A stretch of 64,000 nt of DNA, from NCBI GenBank assembly GCA_036874045.1, contig CM072336.1:27293501-27357500 (forward strand), read 5' to 3'. The DNA is from Cymodocea nodosa. Taxonomy: Eukaryota; Streptophyta; Magnoliopsida; Alismatales; Cymodoceaceae. Positions 1 through 12,567 of the stretch are shown here, piece by piece. A model generated the notes under the pieces. The model was given only the letters and a program-made list of their open reading frames with translations. It did not search any database and was not told the DNA's origin. The position numbers and the translations under genes were made by a program. Numbering within the stretch: the first letter of the stretch is position 1; every line of letters begins with the position of its first letter.

Positions 1-3000
1 TTAATGTTGTTGAGATGTAGATGCTTAAATGGATGAGTAATAATACTATAAAGGATAAACTAAAAAAAATGATTTATTAGGAAAAGAGTGGTAACTGCAT
101 CAGTTGAAGATAAAATCAATTTAGGTACTTTGATCATATCCTTAGGAGATCAAAGAATACATTAGTTAGGAGAAGAGAATTAAGTAGTGTAGAAAACATT
201 TAAAGTTGAAGTAGACCTAAAACTAATTGGTTAGGAAGTTGTAAGTAAAAATTTAAATTTATGTTATTTAATCAAGATTTGTTAATAGATAAAAATATAT
301 GGAAGAAAAGGACTTATGTAGCCGATCCTACATGGTGAGATTATGACTTAAATTGTTGGTCTATTAGTGTTTTGGACATTGATGTTAGCATCAACTTGTA
401 GAATGGTATTTCAATTTAGTTATCACTTAGATATTTCAAAAATGAATAATCCCAAATAAATCATGTATTGGTTTTCTAATTTTCTAAATATATTTCATCA
501 GTGATGTTTTGATTATTTATTTTGTATTTTGCATTCCCTGTTCTAATATTGATTCTTTAAGATGGAAATAGAAATATACAATGTGCGCCTTTTTGACCTT
601 GTTCCTTTGATGAGACAACTCCTTGTTGCACCCTTGAGTCATGCTTCCATTGAAATGGGTCAAGGCAAACAATAGACTATGTAGGCCAATGTTCACCTAT
701 TGAGACTTAGAACTCTCTAATACCAAGGGGGTGTATGGGCATTGACAGAGCCTCCAATGGTTAAGTTAAATCAATGAAAGGTCTAGAGTGTAGGCTTAAA
801 ATGTGTATATTTTTGTAGAATCTCTCGTATATATAATATTGGGGTATTAGTGATTACCTCTGGAAATCTGCTATGAATGAGAATTGATTTTCCAATGCTT
901 ACGGAAAGGCATCAAACATCAGATCTTGATGGTTAAGGAAAGATTTTAACAAACATTTGTTGACGAGGGCTTATCGTACCTCAAGAATGGATGGTGGTTA
1001 GAGATTTGAAAGAGGTTTGAAATTTCATAGGCAATGGAGATGGGTACCAACGGTGAAATGTGAGGCAAGGGATGGTTGTTTTGTATATATGAGGATATGC
1101 TCTCGAGGTGGGGTTGTGGTTGTTCCTACCACCATTGTTTATGGAAATCTTCGCAAAGATAGAGGTTGCTCCGTTTATTAGTGACTCTAAATTCAATGAG
1201 GCAAATAGTCAGTTTTACCATGCTTAAGGGTGGCCAGAAGTCGACACTGTGTATGGTGTAGAGGGTATTCCGTGTAATGCCTGTCTTTTAGCATGAAGGG
1301 AAATATTATCTATTGCCTTTGTTGAAGGAGAAGATAGTGTAGAAAGCTCTATCAATTAAGAAATGGAAGAACAAGTTTTTTGTTGTTAATGCCAAACTTC
1401 ATATCGAGGCATTTGTAAATTGGGGTGTTTAACGGTTGAGGAGTTTATGGAGAAACCTTTGTTTATAGAATTTTCAAGAAAGAGGAAGAAGGTATGCAGT
1501 TTCTTCCTTACTTCCCCTACTAACGCTACAAGATGAAGTGGCTTATTACTAATCCAAAATATGAGAGCAGTTGGCATAATGCACCATGAAAGCAAATATC
1601 TATTCATGCTAGGTCCTTTTAAAGATGTAATTGTAATTACCCTTTCACAATTAATGCCTTTGCTGGTGATGGTAACCCTTCTAAGAATGTAATTAACTAC
1701 ACTTTCACGACCATCGTCTCCATCAATTCATGCAGGTGCTTGTCAGCAACCTGGTTGTTAAAAGTAGGGGTGCACCCCTTGACGACCCTGTGCTACTGCC
1801 AGATATACCAACCAGTGGTGGCGTCACTCATATCTTTTGAGAACATGTTTCCAACGGAAGGCCAGATCTTAATGCTGGCAGCACAGCTTCAATTTTGACA
1901 ATGTGGATTTGGAGAGGATTAGGGGGAAGAATAAGTCCATCTTCAACATTGGGTGGACGGACATGGCAGAGAAGGTTGCGGTCTCATTCGAGATGAAGGT
2001 GGTTGATAAGGAGAGGGCATGTGTTCTACAAAGGATGTGTTTTGGCTGTTGAAACTCCAGCAACTAGAACAAGGTCCCTTGGATAAGTGTCAGGTGAAAG
2101 AGTGTAAAGGGTGGTCGGTCATGGATGATGAAGGATGAACGGTATATCATTTCAGAACAGACAAACATTAGGAAAGTACTTTTCAATTTTTATGAATTTC
2201 CTCCCATTCTTGACTTTCCCTTTACTTTTTGAGTGCACAAACAAATTCTTGCTAATCAAATCCCATCCATAATAGATTTATTGTAACTGACAATCCCCTA
2301 ACATTATATATACAAGAGGTTTCACAAGGTATGCACCTAAAACTCTAGATGTTTCCCCACCATCGTCCTCAATCTGACTTAAACGTCAGAGGCTCTTTGG
2401 ATGCTTGCACGCCTCGTAGGTTCCAAAGAGTTTAGTCTTTGCAGTGGGCATTAGCCTACAGAGTCTATTGTTTGCCTCAACTGACCCCAAGATTACAATG
2501 AGTTCTCTCATCAAGGAGACAATATCACTTTTCTTTCTTCTTTTGGTCATCTCATCCATTTTTTGGAAACTGTCCAGCTCAAAAATGTATTAAAACTATA
2601 CATTTAAGTGATACCCACCCTATGTTTCTCATGAAGATGAATTTTACTCGCCTCGTTCAAAAGTGTTTGTTTAAAGTTTACTTGCATTGCCCATTGTCTA
2701 TTATTTTTGTTTACATGAAATTTTATAGGTCTCATTGAGTATTTGTAGCCTGAAATTTTTTTTCCAATATTGCTATTTATTTCACATTGTTAGTTTCACT
2801 TTCATTTATATTTATCTATAAAATAGAGATGTAATGAGACTCAATCACGTTTAACATTAGATGAGCTCCAATAACGTTATCCTTAACATCGAATGAAAAA
2901 TCTTATAGATTTAGGATATCACAGAGTCTCTTGATCAAACAAAAAGACATCATTCGAGACTTGGAAAATGTTATTGTGCATCAAGTTATATGCTGTTTGA

Positions 3001-5343
3001 TCAATTCACAAAAATCTAAATAAATTGAAGCCCAAAAGTGATGAAATATACTGATGTGATGGGTCTGTACAGTAGAAAACTGAAAACAAAAAAGGGGAAA
3101 ATCGAAAAGGTAAATTTTAGAATGAAAATATTTGTTCTAGATAAATTTCCTGTAAGCCTAATTGTATATTAAATGTTCTTTTCTTAAAAGAAAATAAAAA
3201 TATCTATATGCTACTTTTTTGTTTCTAGCGCTGCAGCTTCTACTGCATGCTTGATTTTGATGAGTATTGGTGCATATTATTGTTTATTACTCAAATATGT
3301 GATTTACAATTGGATTATTGGGACATTATAAACTACATTGTAATGGAACTTTGATTACATGCAATTTGTTCTGCGCTAATACAAGCCGAATTGTCAACGT
3401 TAGTGACAAAGATTCAGATAATGGAAGTGTAGGTTGTTGCTGGACTCGGAATTTGCTCCGCGTTTTTTTTTTGGTGTATGATTCTTGTTTGTTGTATTTC
3501 TTGATGTTTGGTCTTGAAAATGACGACAGTTAACAATTTCTTTTGACTCCAATTTCTTGAGATAGCTGTCGGCATTTTATTCGAATTTAGTGCGGCTACA
3601 AAAAACCTCTGGTTGTCTGAAGTCGTAACGCAGAAATTTGTCAGAATCTAGATTCCAGGGCATGGAAACTCTCATCTTGCGCTTTATTCTGATATTGAAT
3701 TTACCAATTTCGTGTAATGGATGGCCTTGTATTCGGCACGGTTTCTCTTGCTCGCGGACCTACGTTGAAATATTCGCCGTTTGGAGCTAAATTTATGATC
3801 AAGTGAAGCGTGATGTGACCATGTGCTGAGATTGCCATGTCCATACCTGATTTGCTTTTGAGATTATGTATTGTACTGCTGCTCTCCCTGCTGTGCTATT
3901 GCAAGTTTGCAACGTCCTTCCACAAGTAAACCCTCCCATATGTCGTATTAATTTCCCCTAATTTTATATGTACATTCTATCCACATTAACGCCCATTATC
4001 TTTCCATACATTTTTGTCATGCCTATATCAAAAAGTTGGAAGGGTTTCAGTCTTTTTCATTATTCTCAAGTTCCCCTGCATTAAAAAGATAAGATAAAGT
4101 TATTATTCGTTACTTCTAAGTTTGATCGACTCTTTAGCCAGTTACCTTTCTCTTCAGAATGATACGATCTACCATCCTCATCTCTTTAAAGCGTTCACTA
4201 GGTTCATATGACAACACGGTAGGTGTAAAAAGAAGGTTAACAAATGAAGCGTTATCGTAAAAACGAAAAACACGACCATTTAAACATTTTTCATTCTAAT
4301 TTCATTCATTTTTGGAAAGCCGAGAAATTTGGTTTACAAAACTTAAAACACACTTTGTCGTTTAAACGGCTATCGTATCCGTTCTTTTGAGAGAGCATGT
4401 TTCCTTTTTTGTAAAATTGACCATTTTTTAATTTTTTAGATTTCATCTTTTGATTTATTTTTATCGATATAACTTCACCATTTTGATACTTATTTTATCG
4501 TTTTTAACTTCAATCACACTTTTTATATACTTACTCATGAGTCAAATTCACAATAAAAATACATTTAAAAATTATATTGTATATAATTAAATTTTATTCT
4601 ATTATTTTGATGATCATTATATACTTCAAAATATATTAAAATTTATACATTTTTATTGAAACAGAATATCTATCACACATCAAAGAATGATATAACAAAA
4701 CCGAACTCTATAACATTGTCTCCTCATTATCTATTAATTTTTAGATGAACTTTCAAAATAATATTAGAGCAAATTTATACACATCATCCATAAGACACTT
4801 ATAAACTAAGAAAAACTTCACAAATATAAAAAAGTATTAAAATAAAATATCCCATATTGAAAAATGATATGACAAAACCTAACTTCATAACGATGTTTCA
4901 TTTTCTCACTATCAATTAATTTTAAATGAACTTTAAACAGTTTTTTCAAAAAACAGCCATTTAAACCTCATTGTTTTAAAAAATGTTTTAATTACTAATC
5001 CATATAACGTTTGTTTTCCATTTTTTCTTTTACATTTATATTGTAGCGAAGATGAACCGAAATCCTTCACAAAACATACCATAATGACAACAAATCATAG
5101 AAGATACATATAACATCGGATTCACGTCCATAGAAGGGTGAACACACAGAGACAACGAGATGTTGTCTCACTGGAAACTCATCATCAGAACATAAATATG
5201 TAACAAAACTTAACAATCTAAAACAAACACGGATTCGCATCCATTCATTACCATGTCGGAGAGACATCGAGGTGGTGTCTCACTCCTTCCACAATCTCGG
5301 CATCTTATTATACTGCACAAACGTGTAACAGCGCTCAGAGGCT
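1..5343. other. Gene-poor AT-rich flank with decayed coding-like stretch
   Basis: No intact gene is visible. About 850-2150 is less AT-rich than its surroundings. On the plus strand it reads as broken peptide stretches, for example one around 1330-1420 containing KKWKNKFFVVNAK, with many stops. This looks like an old retroelement gag-like or host-gene relic, but I could not name the family. 2160-4200 shows only AT-rich sequence and short chance ORFs. 4250-5040 is a repeat listed separately. 5041-5343 lies just downstream of the AGT2 stop and is presumably its 3'UTR and terminator region. Confidence 0.5.
4250..5040. repeat. Dispersed AT-rich repeat, family also at 49.56-49.96 kb and 62.07-62.22 kb
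   Basis: This stretch shares blocks with two other places in the window. The part around 4430-4640 matches the reverse complement of about 49560-49880, with a similar TTTTGATAC..TTTTAT..TTTTAACT order followed by TTTTGATGAT. The end, around 4956-5035 (GCCATTTAAAC, then AATCCATATAAC and GTTTTCC), matches 62077-62203 on the same strand. Motifs of the type CCATTTAAAC occur near both ends and suggest a non-autonomous DNA transposon. I see no coding capacity, and the exact borders are uncertain. Confidence 0.5.
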
Positions 5344-8300
5344 TCAAAGCTTCGACAGAGCGATATCCATCACCTCCACAAAGAAATCTGATTGACGAGA
5401 AAGTTAAGAGTTGACTGAAGCAAGGAGGAATACACATGACAGTTCGATGAGATTGTAACAAATGGAATTCATCACGTACCAGAGTCTTCTTTGGTGAAGC
5501 AAAGAGGAGGGGTAATTCTCAACACGTTCCCAAAGAAGCCTCCCTTCCCAACTAGCACACCCATTTCTGTAGTCATTTCCCACTTTAGCAATGGACTTTT
5601 ATAGTAGTGATGGGATGGCGTGGATCAATAAAAACAGGAAAGGAAAAAGAAGAAGAATTTGGTAGATGAGGAAACTAACCTTTCATCTGCTCCATTACAT
5701 GCATGATTTCAGATTTAGATGGAGTTTTCAGGCAACGATCCGTCACAAGTTCCACGCCAAGAATCAGCCCTCTTCCTCTAACATCTCCTATGACTGTGGA
5801 TTTAGAATACAGTTTTCATTAGGTGAATCATGTAGATATGATTATTTGCTTGCATTCCCATGGAAAAGAGGGCTCATAAATAATGAAATAATTGCATTGT
5901 TTCTAGAGGGCCATTTTTACTTTTCAATCTAAAAAACATAACGCATATCAAGGGGCATTTGAATGCTTACATTCTTTAACAGTTAAGTGAAGGAAAAAAT
6001 AACACAATTTGTTACATTCACAATCTTAAGTGAAGGACAAAACTATAAACAGGATTTTATTGTGTATTAGAACTTCAATCTTAAAAGGATTCCAGTTACT
6101 CAGATTTGTAATACATTTTTAACCAGCAGAAAAAATCGGCTGATGTTAAGGCCAATCCTATGTTTGTGATTTCGACTAATGCACATAGGCATGTAGCACA
6201 AAAAACCAAGAAAAAGAAGATAAAAGTATTGTCTCTAAGAGATGCAATAAAAATGAAAATATTACACAAAAGATAACCACTAAAACGTCAAATTACAGCA
6301 ATAAGTTCTTTAACGGGATAATGAACTTACTGTCATGCTTCTCCTGGAGGCCTCTAAGGCGTTCTTTAAGGTAAGATCCTACATTGAAAGCATTTTCTTG
6401 GAGCTTTTCCTTTTCAAGGACTTTGAGGGTAGCATGTCCTCCAGCAGTACAAACAGGGTTACCACCGAATGTATTGAAGTAGGAACTACGAGTCAAGACC
6501 TTAGCAATCTCTGGAGTTGTGATGACTGCACCAATGGGAATCCCATTTCCAATCCCCTGACCAGGCACCATTAAAAATCTTTAGGCACACTTTTGCAAAT
6601 ACTAAAGTCTTCTGCAAGTCCTCACACATCCATATGTTCTAAAAATAATAATATCTGTACAACTTAAGAAAAAGGCCACAAGTTGGAGGCAGTAAAAAAA
6701 TCTCATATTTGAAAATAAGAAGGAATATGCACAAATAAATAACAAAAGATCTCTTAGTTATGATCAATTGGTTTTAAGTTGGATGTATACATTTCAGCAG
6801 AAAGAACATTTAGAGGAATGGTATTGTAGCTAATTTTGAAATAAGAGTATCCATCAAACTATCTAGCAACACAAAGATTACCATAGGAGGCATCATTATT
6901 GCCAGATTTTTGAGAAAAGTTCGTTAAAAAAAAGTCGTTAAAATCTCATGATTCTATGAACTCTATATTCATTTTTTTGAAAGGAAAATATTGATTTTGA
7001 TCAATTGAAAAAAGGTTTGCACATGGAAACATATAATAAGTAATAAACTTTACCTTGGCCATTGTAACTATATCTGGAACAACACCATGGGCCTCAAAAC
7101 CCCAGAAATGACTTCCTGTACGTGCAAATCCAGACTGAACTTCATCTGCTATACAAAGCCCTCCAGCTTTCCTTATGATTTGATAAGCGGCAGGCAAGTA
7201 TCCGGGTGCTGATTCAACAATACCACCAACACCCTGTCCCAGATATAACTGTGAATTTCTTATGCTAATTTATCAGAAACTTAAAAGTGAAATGCAAGGT
7301 GAAATATATACCTGTATGGGCTCAGAGATGAAGCCTGCAACTCTTCCATAAGTGCTATAGTCAATGAGTTCTTGCACATCTTTAGCATATTTTTCACCAT
7401 TTGACCCGAAATCACCTCTGTACGGATCAGGATTCTGTGCATGGTGCACTCCACTCTGATGGCAAAACAAGAGGTATGGATTAAGCTTGAACAAATAATC
7501 CTAACTAATATTTCTAGAGCGTATAAAACCAAGCCAAAATATACCAACAGAAGATCAATGTCTTCATACGATTAACATAACAGAACCATTGAATTTAATC
7601 AATCTGCGTAATATATCAACATAGTAATAATACCACACTAAAAGCATCACAATGTCAATAAGGGTAAAATCTCTAGTAGCAATGTGTTTCCTAGGTAGCA
7701 TTTGGAATTAATTTTTGAAGCTTAGATTTTCACAAAATTGTGAATTTTTTCGAGGTAATGAAAATCGCATGATTTTAGATTACTGTACAAAGTCGATTTG
7801 AAATTTTTTTCAATTCTATCTTGATTTTGAATCCAGATTTCATGTTGTGAGAAAAAACTATGTAAAATCTTGAAATATCAACCACAATTAAAATTTTCTT
7901 CAATTTTGCAATTCTGGAAAAGTGAACTACAAAACTCTATTCAAAATTTTCTCAGTTATCCACAAAAAATTATCATGCCAACGGCATTTCGAAACAATTT
8001 TCTCAAAATCGTAACTGCTCAAGTCCAAAGCTTCGAGAATCGATTCCTATGGTAATGTTTTTTCCTGGACTAAAACTTCAAGCTCCTTTTCTCTTGTATG
8101 CTATCTATTGTTGGTTAGCATAAAAACGGAGTCAAGTACCTGTACAACGTTGAACTTCCAGATACTCTGAGCGGTTGCTGCCATTGTCCCTGACGCATTT
8201 CCATGGTATCCATTTCTGACTGATATAATGTCCTGGGAACCTGTATATAGCCGAGCAATCATCAATGCCAGTTCATTTGCTTCTGTGCCAGAGTTTGTGA

Positions 8301-9503
8301 AGAAGACGACCTGCAAATTTACAGCAACTTAATTTCCAATTTATATTTAAGGAACTTCGTGAAACAACAAATTTTTTTGTGCTGCAACACAAACTTACCT
8401 TGAGATCTCCAGGGAACTTGGTTGCCAATGCCTCAGCAAAATCCGCAATAGCACGATTTAGGTACACGACAGTAGAGTGCTGGAGCCGTCGCATCTGGTT
8501 CACAATGGCTTCAACAACGTCAGGGTGGCAATGACCACAGCATACAGTGGCAATTCCACCAAAGGCGTCGAGGTAGCGGCGACCATCCTCATCAAACAAG
8601 TACTGCTTCTTACCATCAACAATATTCAACTGAAACAAAACAAAACAAAAAAACACTCAATCTGACAAGAAAGGAGAGAGAAATGCTTGTAGTGAAAATT
8701 AAATCGGAAACACTTACTTTCGGCATGGAACTGGATAAATAACAGAGAGAATATCAAAAACCACAAAAAGGAAGCGAAATTGTAAATCAACATGAAATTG
8801 GTACTTACTAATAGAAAAACCGAACTAACAAGGAGTCAACAGCATTAATTGAAAGATTAAAGAAACTGAATGAAAATAAAGAACGTTAACCACAATCAAC
8901 TGGCATATCGAGGAAATAATTCCTTTAATGTCCTACTATTTACCATAAACGTCGAAATTTTGATCAGAAAAAGGTAGGAATAATTCGATTTTGGAAAAAA
9001 AGCAGACGTTGAGTTGGTTAGGGGTCTAGAAAAGGGGAATATCCAAATCCCCGCCAGAGCTGGTAGTCACAAAAATGGAGAACCAAACATGTTTTTCCCT
9101 CGACAACCTTCATAAAGGCAGATTATCACTCTCTTTTTCGCATTAAAAACCGAAAACACAAAACTGGGAAAAAAACAACGCCAGATCATCGTACCAAAGT
9201 CACAACAACAAAACAGGACGCAAAAATATGTCGGATTCGTCGCTGCAGACTCACGGGATTCTTGTAGAAGTAGAACATGGAGGGGCTGAGGTACTCGGTC
9301 CGCTTCCTGATGATCTCCGCTGCCCTCGGGCCGTCGTAAGGCGGAGGCACGTAGTCGAACGCTGGCATTCTAGGAAGATCCCTGGTTTCCGTCGTGCTCA
9401 CAGCTACCTCCGCGGCGGCGGCAGCGGTGGACATGACGGTCCGTCTGACGACGCCGTGGACCCTGCCGAGGGGGGCGAATCGCCCACACACAAGGCTCTG
9501 CAT
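5344..9503 (-). CDS. AGT2: Alanine:glyoxylate aminotransferase 2 (mitochondrial, class III, PLP)
   Basis: Nine exons on the minus strand: 9255-9503, 8399-8629, 8140-8310, 7312-7455, 7054-7233, 6331-6556, 5680-5793, 5480-5566 and 5344-5387. They join without a frame break into 481 residues, close to the roughly 476 of Arabidopsis AGT2. The product is a class III, PLP-dependent aminotransferase; the plant AGT2/PYD4 group transfers amino groups from alanine or beta-amino acids to glyoxylate or pyruvate in mitochondria. What shows it: an Arg-rich N-terminus without acidic residues (a presequence); NSGTEANE at about 166-173, where PLP phosphate is bound; [13 protein letters not shown] with D295; and the Schiff-base lysine K325 in TMAKGIGNG, which is the last codon of exon 5. 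The C-terminus reads [13 protein letters not shown] ([10 protein letters not shown]) and ends ALSKL. All donors are GT. The start is the first ATG after a Ser/Arg-rich open 5' stretch. Exon 1 is very GC-rich. Intron 3 carries a small transposon. Which amino donor is preferred cannot be told from sequence. Confidence 0.95.
7691..8055. mobile_element. Small inverted-repeat transposon (MITE) in AGT2 intron 3
   Basis: A left end near 7694-7729 (GGTAGCATTTGGAATTAAT, then TTGAAGCTTAGATTTTCAC) is mirrored by the right end near 8025-8055, whose reverse complement reads AGGAATCGATTCTCGAAGCT. The interior is AT-rich and non-coding. The left end and an interior block (ATCATGCCAACGGCATTT) match the better-preserved copy at 60815-61020, so this is a second and longer member of one family. 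No clean target duplication is left here. Confidence 0.65.
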
Positions 9504-12500
9504 TGTCCTTTCGCCAGAGGAAGGCAAGGGAAGCGAAAAGCTAGTAAAAGGAGAGAACTCGTCTCTCCTCCTTCTTGAAATGGTCTTTTTCCCTCTCCAA
9601 TGATGAGGGAGGAGTGCAATAAATAAGTGATTGCCAGTGCATGATTTTTTTTCCAATCCAAAAACCGAAAGAAAAAAGAAAAAAAGTCCCTGAAGAATAA
9701 ACCCTAAACTATCATTAATTTTATCCCAAATGGATTTGCAGCGTCACTGGGATCTTAGTGTGGTCTATGCATGAATTATTGGACGAAAGTTTGATATTTT
9801 TAACGAATTAAATATTTGAATTGGTCATAAGTATTAGGGTCAGTAGTTTTCAATAAACATACAAATTATTATTGTAAAAAATATAATATTTTTAATAATA
9901 CATATTTATTTGTAACAGCATATTTTTATATTTACAAAAATTGAAATTTTAATAGAAGCCAGTGTTGTTGCTTATTTTCTAAATTCTTCTATTAAGATTG
10001 AAACCATAAATGTAAAACTTACTGCCGCAGAAGTATATTACATATGAAAAAAAGAAGTCTAAATTCTTATTTGTGGACTGCTCACTTACCTTGCACATTT
10101 GACCTTTTTTTTCTTGTAGACAATCTGTCTATTTCTTTTACTCTTACGGAACATTATGCAAAAAAACATCTTGGAGCTTCTTTTTGGATCTTCTATTGTT
10201 TTGTTCTTTCTTGTTTTGGTGTTTTGTAGACTTTCATTTCTTTAACTTTGAACTTTGTATTATACCTTGCTATTGCTGTGGTTTTCATAATTTAAACTTT
10301 ATTTCAATTTAATTTAACTTAACTCCTACTTTAAAAAATACAGAATTTTTATTATTATGATTGTGATTAAATTACAGGATTATTATTATTTGTTTAGTTT
10401 GGACACATCGACGCTCCGACGATTTCTTCACGCAAACAACTTCTTCTGACCTCTTCAGTATACGTGGATTATTAAATTTAGGCATTAGTGGGTACTGATG
10501 GTAAAAATTCCCTCCTCAGCGAAAAATGGTTCACGTCATAAATTTTTTTTTTTTTTTTTTTTTCTCTCACTTTCTATGGTGTGACAATTGCTTGCAACAT
10601 TGACTTTAATGTTTTTTTTAATATTTACTGGCAAAACTTTTCTAGAAGTTTCTTTATGTTCAATCTATATGACGTAGGCAACTCACGTGATCTGCTCACG
10701 TACGTAAGTTTAAGTTTAGTTATTTTTATCGAAAGAAGGCCGCTCGTTTACGTCTCTTTTATTTATTGTTTATGCTGTCTAGAAAGTTAAAAATTAAAAA
10801 GTTGAGAAAATTTTTGAGGTTTGTGTTGTATAATGAAGTTAGACTTATATATAAAATGATTATAAGAATTATCTTTGTTTAATTAATTATTTTATTATTA
10901 AAATTTAATTATAACTAAAGTATATATTGTTAATATAATTAAAGTATTATATTATTTTAATTATTATTTTGTATAATATATTATTATTTTAATTAAAATT
11001 ACTTTGTATATATTTTAATATAATTAAAGTATATATTGTTAATATTTTTATTTAATTAATTATTTTAATATTTATATTATTTAATTAAATATTATTATAT
11101 AATATATAATATTAAAATTTCAAAAACTATATAATTTTCTATTTATTACACAAATATCTTTAAATTTTACTTTTTAATTCTTTAATTCTTAACTTTTTTT
11201 AACTTTTTAATTTTTAATTTTTTTAACCATACAAACGGATCTTACTGTCTAAATTTTATTTATTTTCTATATGTACCTTTCCACCGCTCGCCTCCAACTC
11301 TTTTTCTACTTCCTTGGAAACTCTGGCACTGCGGCAATCAATACTTTTCGCCTTCGAGATCTACAATTCTATGTATCTTACAAGAAAACAAATATTCATT
11401 GTTCGTAAGGTATCTTACATATTTTAAATTCTTATATTCGTTAATGTGTACGAATTTACTATAAAAAATAATAATAATGGACTTTCTAACTTTCTGGATA
11501 TACGACCTTATGTGTATAAACATGTTATAAGCTTAAAAGACTATTTTAATAAGAGGGAGAACTTATTCTTGTATCAAAGTCACACCGAATTATTAATTTT
11601 GTATCAATTTTACCATATTTCTTATACCGATCGATGTCTTTGTTGATGGACGTCCAAGTAAACTCCATTCGGCTTGTTCCAGGTAAACCCCTCGCCTCTG
11701 TGAAACCTGATTTAGATCTGTTAAGTTTAACATTACCTGTTACGAATTTAGAAAAGACTCGTCTCAGAAGAATCTTGCATTTTTATATCAACATCACGTT
11801 ACAATCTCTTATTGTTAACGTAAAACTATTAATTGCATGTCTAACAGTCCATGTGAAAATATCAAAAGCATGAACGTGCAAGAAAAGATCGACGCGTTCC
11901 AGAAACCGAGGGAATCTAACACGTGTGATGCAAGACTGGACCCATCTGACTCGGTTCCAACTTCCAAGTGGGCCGTCGTCGTGCCCATCCGTAACCGGTA
12001 CATGCGACGGACAGTGCACATGTCACGCTTGCCCTTTTCGCCCGTCCATCGGCTTTGTCTTGTTCTCCCTTATTTACAGACACCGACACCAAACTTATTG
12101 GCGCGAGGAGGTGATAGCCCAACCGACGTCTGTTGTCGTTGTCGTTGACGTTGCCTCCGGAACAGAGAGCTGCTTGTTTACGACGTTTGATTCTCTGGGC
12201 ATATGAAGCTGAGGTGTTGTCGATTATTGACTCTAATCAAACCTGCAACACAAATTAATCACGACACTTTTCTTCTTCATAGTTTATTGGTCGAGCACAT
12301 TGTGCCTCCATCTAGGTTTGGTCGAACCTTCTAAACAACATCATGGCGAGAAACAAGACAGCCATTTGTAATTAATTATTATAACTTCAGCAGATAGTTT
12401 CTGGGAACCAGATAGACATTACAGTGTCTATCCGTCTATCCAAAATTTGGACATTATATATATACAGTGATGGTAATCAGTAAGATTACCCCAGACTGAG

Positions 12501-12567
12501 TGATATGAATGAGGCGAGGGCAAGATCGAGAATTCACAGCGGTTGAAAAGAAGAAGCTGCACGGGAT
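9504..12567. other. Intergenic region between AGT2 and the AlkB-like gene
   Basis: This holds the AGT2 5'UTR and promoter (from 9504 up to roughly 9700) and, at the other end, the 3'UTR of the AlkB-like gene (about 12250-12567). 10538-10563 is a long T run. 10800-11260 is very AT-rich with repeated ATTATTTTAATTA-like words. 11880-12200 is a GC-richer island with overlapping short ORFs on both strands, none recognisable. I see no RNA gene and no convincing coding exon. Confidence 0.5.

Noticed and set aside
9228..9661. Several overlapping long ORFs on both strands at the AGT2 5' end
   Set aside because: Only one frame continues correctly into AGT2 exon 2. The others are by-products of GC-rich exon 1.
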